Shown here: positions 62,634-64,000 of the stretch, piece by piece | How positions within the stretch are numbered: position 1 is the first letter of the stretch | Layout of the letters: each line of letters begins with the position of its first letter | Assembly: GCF_045635475.1 (NCBI RefSeq) | Contig: NZ_JBJGXI010000003.1 | Coordinates: forward strand, 62,001-126,000 | DNA length: 64,000 nt | Direction of reading: 5' to 3' | Origin: JBJGXI01 sp045635475 | GTDB taxonomy: Bacteria; Bacillota; Bacilli; Bacillales; Amphibacillaceae | Translations under genes and position numbers: made by a program | Notes under the pieces: generated by a model | What the model saw: the letters and a program-made list of their open reading frames with translations, nothing else | What the model was told of the DNA's origin: nothing | The model's database searches: none

Positions 62634-62670
62634 TGAAGAAGATGAGAGCCAATTCCCTCATCTTCTTATA
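62634..62670 (-). terminator. Intercistronic hairpin between pstS and pstC
   Basis: AAGAAGATGAG / CTCATCTTCTT, a strong 11-bp stem without a downstream T-run. Such hairpins stabilise the mRNA of the abundant binding protein and reduce read-through to the permease genes; that role is inferred. Confidence 0.65.
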
Positions 62671-62693
62671 TTACATATTAAACTCGTATGAAA

Positions 62694-63755
62694 TTATTTA
62701 AGTGCATCTAATTGCTCTTTGTATCCAGCGTATACATCAGCAGGAAGTGGAGCAAATCCATTTTCTCCAGCTAATTCTGGAGCAGCTTCTAATACATAGT
62801 AAGCATAATCAAGCACTTGTGGTTTTTCTTGTGCATAAGTAGCATTCAAGTATGTGAATACAGGACGAGTGAAACCAGCATAATCAAGATCTTCACCGAT
62901 AGTTTCTAATGAAGGTGCAACTGGTCCATCACCAAAGTCAACTGAAACTGCTTGAAGTTTATCTTGGTTATTTACATAGTAACCATATCCAAAGAATGCA
63001 ATTGCATTAACATCTTTTGATACTAGGTCAACTAAAGTAGAGTACTCTTGTTGAAGTTCAGCTGTTTCAACCATTGGTTGTTCTTCAAGAATATTTTCTA
63101 CGAAAAATTCGTTAGTACCGTGGTTTTCGTTTGGACCGTAGAATTTAATTTCTTCTTCTGGCCAACCTTCACGAACATCAGACCACATTACAACATCATC
63201 ATCTGCATATTTTCCAGAAAGGTACATGTTTACAATTTCTTCTTTAGTCATTTCAGAAGCCCAATCATTTTCAGGGTTAATCACCATTGTTAAACCATCA
63301 TAAGCAAGTTTGAATTCTAAAATATCTTCACCAAATGTGTATCCATTATCTTCAAGGCCAGCAATTTCTTCATCTTTAATCGGACGAGAAGCGTCGGAGA
63401 AATCCGTTTCACCTGGGATAAATTTTTCAAATCCAGCAGATGATCCAGCACGGCCAACTTGTACACTAACCTCTGGTTGTTCTTCAGACATGTACTGGTC
63501 AGCAATATGTGCCATTAAAGGATAAACAGTTCCAGAACCATCAACAATAACTTGGCCTTCTAATGCAGCTTCCTCTTCAGCAGGCTCTTCTTCTGCTGGT
63601 TCTTCAGCAGCGTTATTTCCGTTTGTAGCATCATTTTGTTCTGCGTTATTCTCTGTTTCTGTGTTATTTCCCTCTTCACCGTTACCACAAGCTGCAAGTA
63701 GTCCAATCATCATTACAAGCATTGCAGCAATTGCAAATAGCTTAAAGTTCTTCAT
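62694..63755 (-). CDS. pstS: Phosphate ABC transporter substrate-binding lipoprotein
   Basis: 353 residues. Lipobox LLAACG at about residues 18-23 (Cys 22 is lipidated), an acidic low-complexity linker with EEPAEEEPAEEEA (about 50-65), then the binding domain with VDGSGTVYPL and SSAGFEKFIPGETDFSDASR, which bind phosphate. The acidic linker fits a salt-adapted extracellular protein. First gene of the operon, behind PhoP boxes. Confidence 0.96.
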   Translation of the reverse strand: MKNFKLFAIAAMLVMMIGLLAACGNGEEGNNTETENNAEQNDATNGNNAAEEPAEEEPAEEEAALEGQVIVDGSGTVYPLMAHIADQYMSEEQPEVSVQVGRAGSSAGFEKFIPGETDFSDASRPIKDEEIAGLEDNGYTFGEDILEFKLAYDGLTMVINPENDWASEMTKEEIVNMYLSGKYADDDVVMWSDVREGWPEEEIKFYGPNENHGTNEFFVENILEEQPMVETAELQQEYSTLVDLVSKDVNAIAFFGYGYYVNNQDKLQAVSVDFGDGPVAPSLETIGEDLDYAGFTRPVFTYLNATYAQEKPQVLDYAYYVLEAAPELAGENGFAPLPADVYAGYKEQLDALK

Positions 63756-63813
63756 TGATTCTTTTCCCCCTAGATTTCTAAATTGAAGTTTGCTTACCTA
63801 AGCAACTAAATAC

Positions 63814-63867
63814 ATCATAACTTGTCAGTTTGAACTTACGGTTAAGGGAATGTAAAGAAATTGTAAA
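63814..63867 (-). promoter_or_regulatory. PhoP box array and -10 of the pst operon
   Basis: On the minus strand: TTTACA (63862-63867), TTTACA (63851-63856), TTAACC (63840-63845) and TTCAAA (63829-63834), each 11 bp from the next, then TATGAT (63814-63819). Four TT(A/C/T)A(A/C)A-type repeats with 11-bp period are the PhoP-P binding pattern of Bacillus pst promoters. Confidence 0.82.
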
Positions 63868-63889
63868 TTAGTAAAGAAATTTGTCATAA

Positions 63890-63932
63890 AAAATAATCCT
63901 TTGGGCACTAGGCGTCCCAAAGGATTATTTTA
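63890..63932 (-). terminator. Terminator of the pbpA-like gene
   Basis: AATAATCCTTTGGG / CCCAAAGGATTATT with T- and A-rich flanks, between the upstream gene and the pst promoter. Confidence 0.88.
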
Positions 63933-63944
63933 AAATTGCTATTC

Positions 63945-64000
63945 TTAATCTGAAACCTCTTCATCATTTGGCTCTACTTGTTCAAGTTGTTGATCTTCGT
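63945..64000 (-). CDS. pbpA: C-terminal end of a pbpA-like gene (cut by window edge)
   Basis: Only the last 18 codons are visible, ending DQQLEQVEPNDEEVSD and stop. The acidic tail is like the ends of class B penicillin-binding proteins, and pbpA precedes pstS in B. subtilis. The identification rests on position. Confidence 0.5.
   Translation of the reverse strand, partial: EDQQLEQVEPNDEEVSD

Overview
The window looks like chromosomal DNA from a low-GC, endospore-forming Bacillaceae, most likely one of the halophilic or alkaliphilic genera (Oceanobacillus, Virgibacillus, Gracilibacillus type). Three things support this. Spo0A, SpoIVB, the whole spoIIIA operon and SpoVAF are present. The gene order runs parallel to the Bacillus subtilis yq region (bkdR, spo0A, spoIVB, recN, argR, yqxC, dxs, ispA, xseBA, folD, nusB, accCB, spoIIIA, efp, aroQ, mntR, gcv, comG, yqg genes, pst). 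Finally, an OLE RNA with its partner gene oapA sits between dxs and ispA, an arrangement known from extremophilic Firmicutes.

Layout. 1-8 kb: the start of a BkdR-like sigma-54 activator, yqzF, a NUDIX gene, an aspartokinase with a decayed fragment of itself downstream, a LysM-CAP secreted protein, spo0A and spoIVB. 8-21 kb: a long minus-strand housekeeping cluster (recN, argR, tlyA, dxs, oapA, OLE RNA, ispA, xseB, xseA, folD, nusB, yqhY, accC, accB). A FapR-like operator lies in front of accBC. 21-32 kb: spoIIIAA-AH, efp, pepP, aroQ, yqhR, yqhP, a patatin-like gene and mntR. 32-36 kb: a coenzyme-B12-dependent ribonucleotide reductase gene, interrupted by a roughly 320-nt group I intron and preceded by two NrdR boxes, then a rhodanese gene. 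36-45 kb: a SEDS (RodA/FtsW) gene, the glycine cleavage genes behind a tandem glycine riboswitch, an SNF2 helicase with its partner yqhG, yqzE and aroK. 45-49 kb: the comG competence pseudopilus operon. 49-59 kb: tRNA-Gln, yqgY, yqgX, yqgW, an LTA synthase with a remnant of a second copy, yqgQ, spoVAF, a rhomboid protease, yqgO, the 5-formyl-THF cyclo-ligase gene and rpmG. 59-64 kb: pstS-C-A-B-phoU behind a four-site PhoP box array, then the last codons of a pbpA-like gene.

No prophage, insertion sequence, CRISPR array or defence island is visible. The non-standard content is RNA and repeats: OLE RNA, the group I intron, the glycine riboswitch, and a family of GC-richer dispersed intergenic repeats in at least seven places. 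There are also a 52-bp tandem repeat between spo0A and spoIVB, a 37-bp-arm palindrome after yqgY, and an in-frame 18-bp duplication in the comGE/comGF overlap. Two gene remnants (aspartokinase and LTA synthase) point to duplication followed by decay. All calls come from reading the sequence; no database search was run.
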